A stretch of DNA of 13,627 bases from Bacillota bacterium (lineage in GTDB: Bacteria > Bacillota > Clostridia > Christensenellales > Pumilibacteraceae): assembly GCA_009780875.1 (NCBI GenBank), contig WQZE01000016.1, forward strand, positions 1-13,627. The letters run 5' to 3'. Below the pieces are notes generated by a model, which saw nothing but the letters and a program-made list of their open reading frames with translations, ran no database searches and was not told where the DNA came from. The number at the start of each line of letters is the position of its first letter. Position 1 is the stretch's first letter. This document shows, piece by piece, positions 13,408 through 13,627 of this stretch. The position numbers and the translations under genes are program-made.

Positions 13408-13550
13408 ATGAAGGGAGTGGGGGGGAGAAATAATGATATGATTAGGATGGACAATATTTTTGTGTTTGGAGAGAGAATTTTGAGAAGTGTAAATCTTGTG
13501 CGATAAAATCCATTTATTGCAAATATATTGATTTTTCAGCAAAAAAATGT

Positions 13551-13579
13551 TTGACTTATTTTTTTGTTAGTGCTATACT
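13551..13579 (+). promoter_or_regulatory. SigA-type promoter reading out of the window
   Basis: TTGACT at 13551-13556 and TATACT at 13574-13579 are 17 nt apart. Transcription would start near 13586. The gene it serves begins after the window; the last bases are G-rich with GGAGG at 13610-13614, which could be its ribosome site. Between the ASCH stop and this promoter (13408-13550) I see no gene and no clear terminator. Confidence 0.7.
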
Positions 13580-13627
13580 GGTGGGGTAGGTTTGCAAGGA
13601 TTGTTTGGATGGAGGCGGTTGGGGGTA

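Noticed and set aside
13408..13506. Short frame of 32 codons after the ASCH gene
   Set aside because: It begins directly at the ASCH stop without a ribosome site and has no recognisable features; likely chance.

Overview
The window looks like a chromosomal segment of an uncultured, low-to-moderate GC Gram-positive bacterium, most likely a gut-associated Clostridia-like Bacillota. The grounds are a canonical bacterial EF-G, a Mini-III ribonuclease, a YkpA/YbiT-type ABC-F ATPase, two SPII lipoproteins (one with InlB-type B-repeats), consensus SigA-like promoters, strong AGGAG ribosome sites and use of TTG starts. This is inferred from protein character; no 16S rRNA gene is present. Every supported gene lies on the + strand, which shows a clear G-over-C excess, as on a leading strand.

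Layout. 1-476: a repeat-rich leader with two octanucleotide tandem arrays, (CAAGTAAA)x8 and (ATGGGRCA)x12. The second begins exactly at an ATG behind a perfect Shine-Dalgarno. 477-3986: a 1169-aa surface lipoprotein with an Fn3-like domain, a MACPF/perforin domain with an intact signature, an Ig-like segment, five InlB-type B-repeats and a novel C-terminal domain. It ends at a strong terminator (4036-4071). 4319-5011: a compact single-gene unit (promoter, TTG-started helical protein of unknown function, terminator). 5126-5902: a promoter and a glycine-rich, PGRS/beta-helix-like protein without a visible signal peptide. 5995-8332: fusA with a perfect TTGACA-N17-TATAAT promoter, a hairpin at the transcription start, and a very long hairpin after the gene. 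8365-9185: a two-helix membrane protein and an FxLYD-like lipoprotein. 9185-9264: a third octamer array, (ACAAGATA)x10. 9407-13407: a probable operon of ABC-F ATPase, Mini-III RNase (mrnC), a PIN-GNAT-PUA-like fusion and a stand-alone ASCH protein. 13551-13579: a promoter for a gene beyond the window.

How the parts may work together. The right half is dominated by translation and RNA metabolism: EF-G, an ABC-F factor, 23S rRNA maturation by Mini-III, and a PIN nuclease fused to a GNAT-like and a PUA-like domain next to an ASCH protein. The left half is cell-surface biology. The most interesting features are the octamer arrays around the MACPF lipoprotein start, which predict three reading-frame states with repeat number (a possible phase-variable perforin-like surface protein), and the PIN-GNAT-PUA plus ASCH pair, a conserved-looking but functionally undescribed RNA-linked module.
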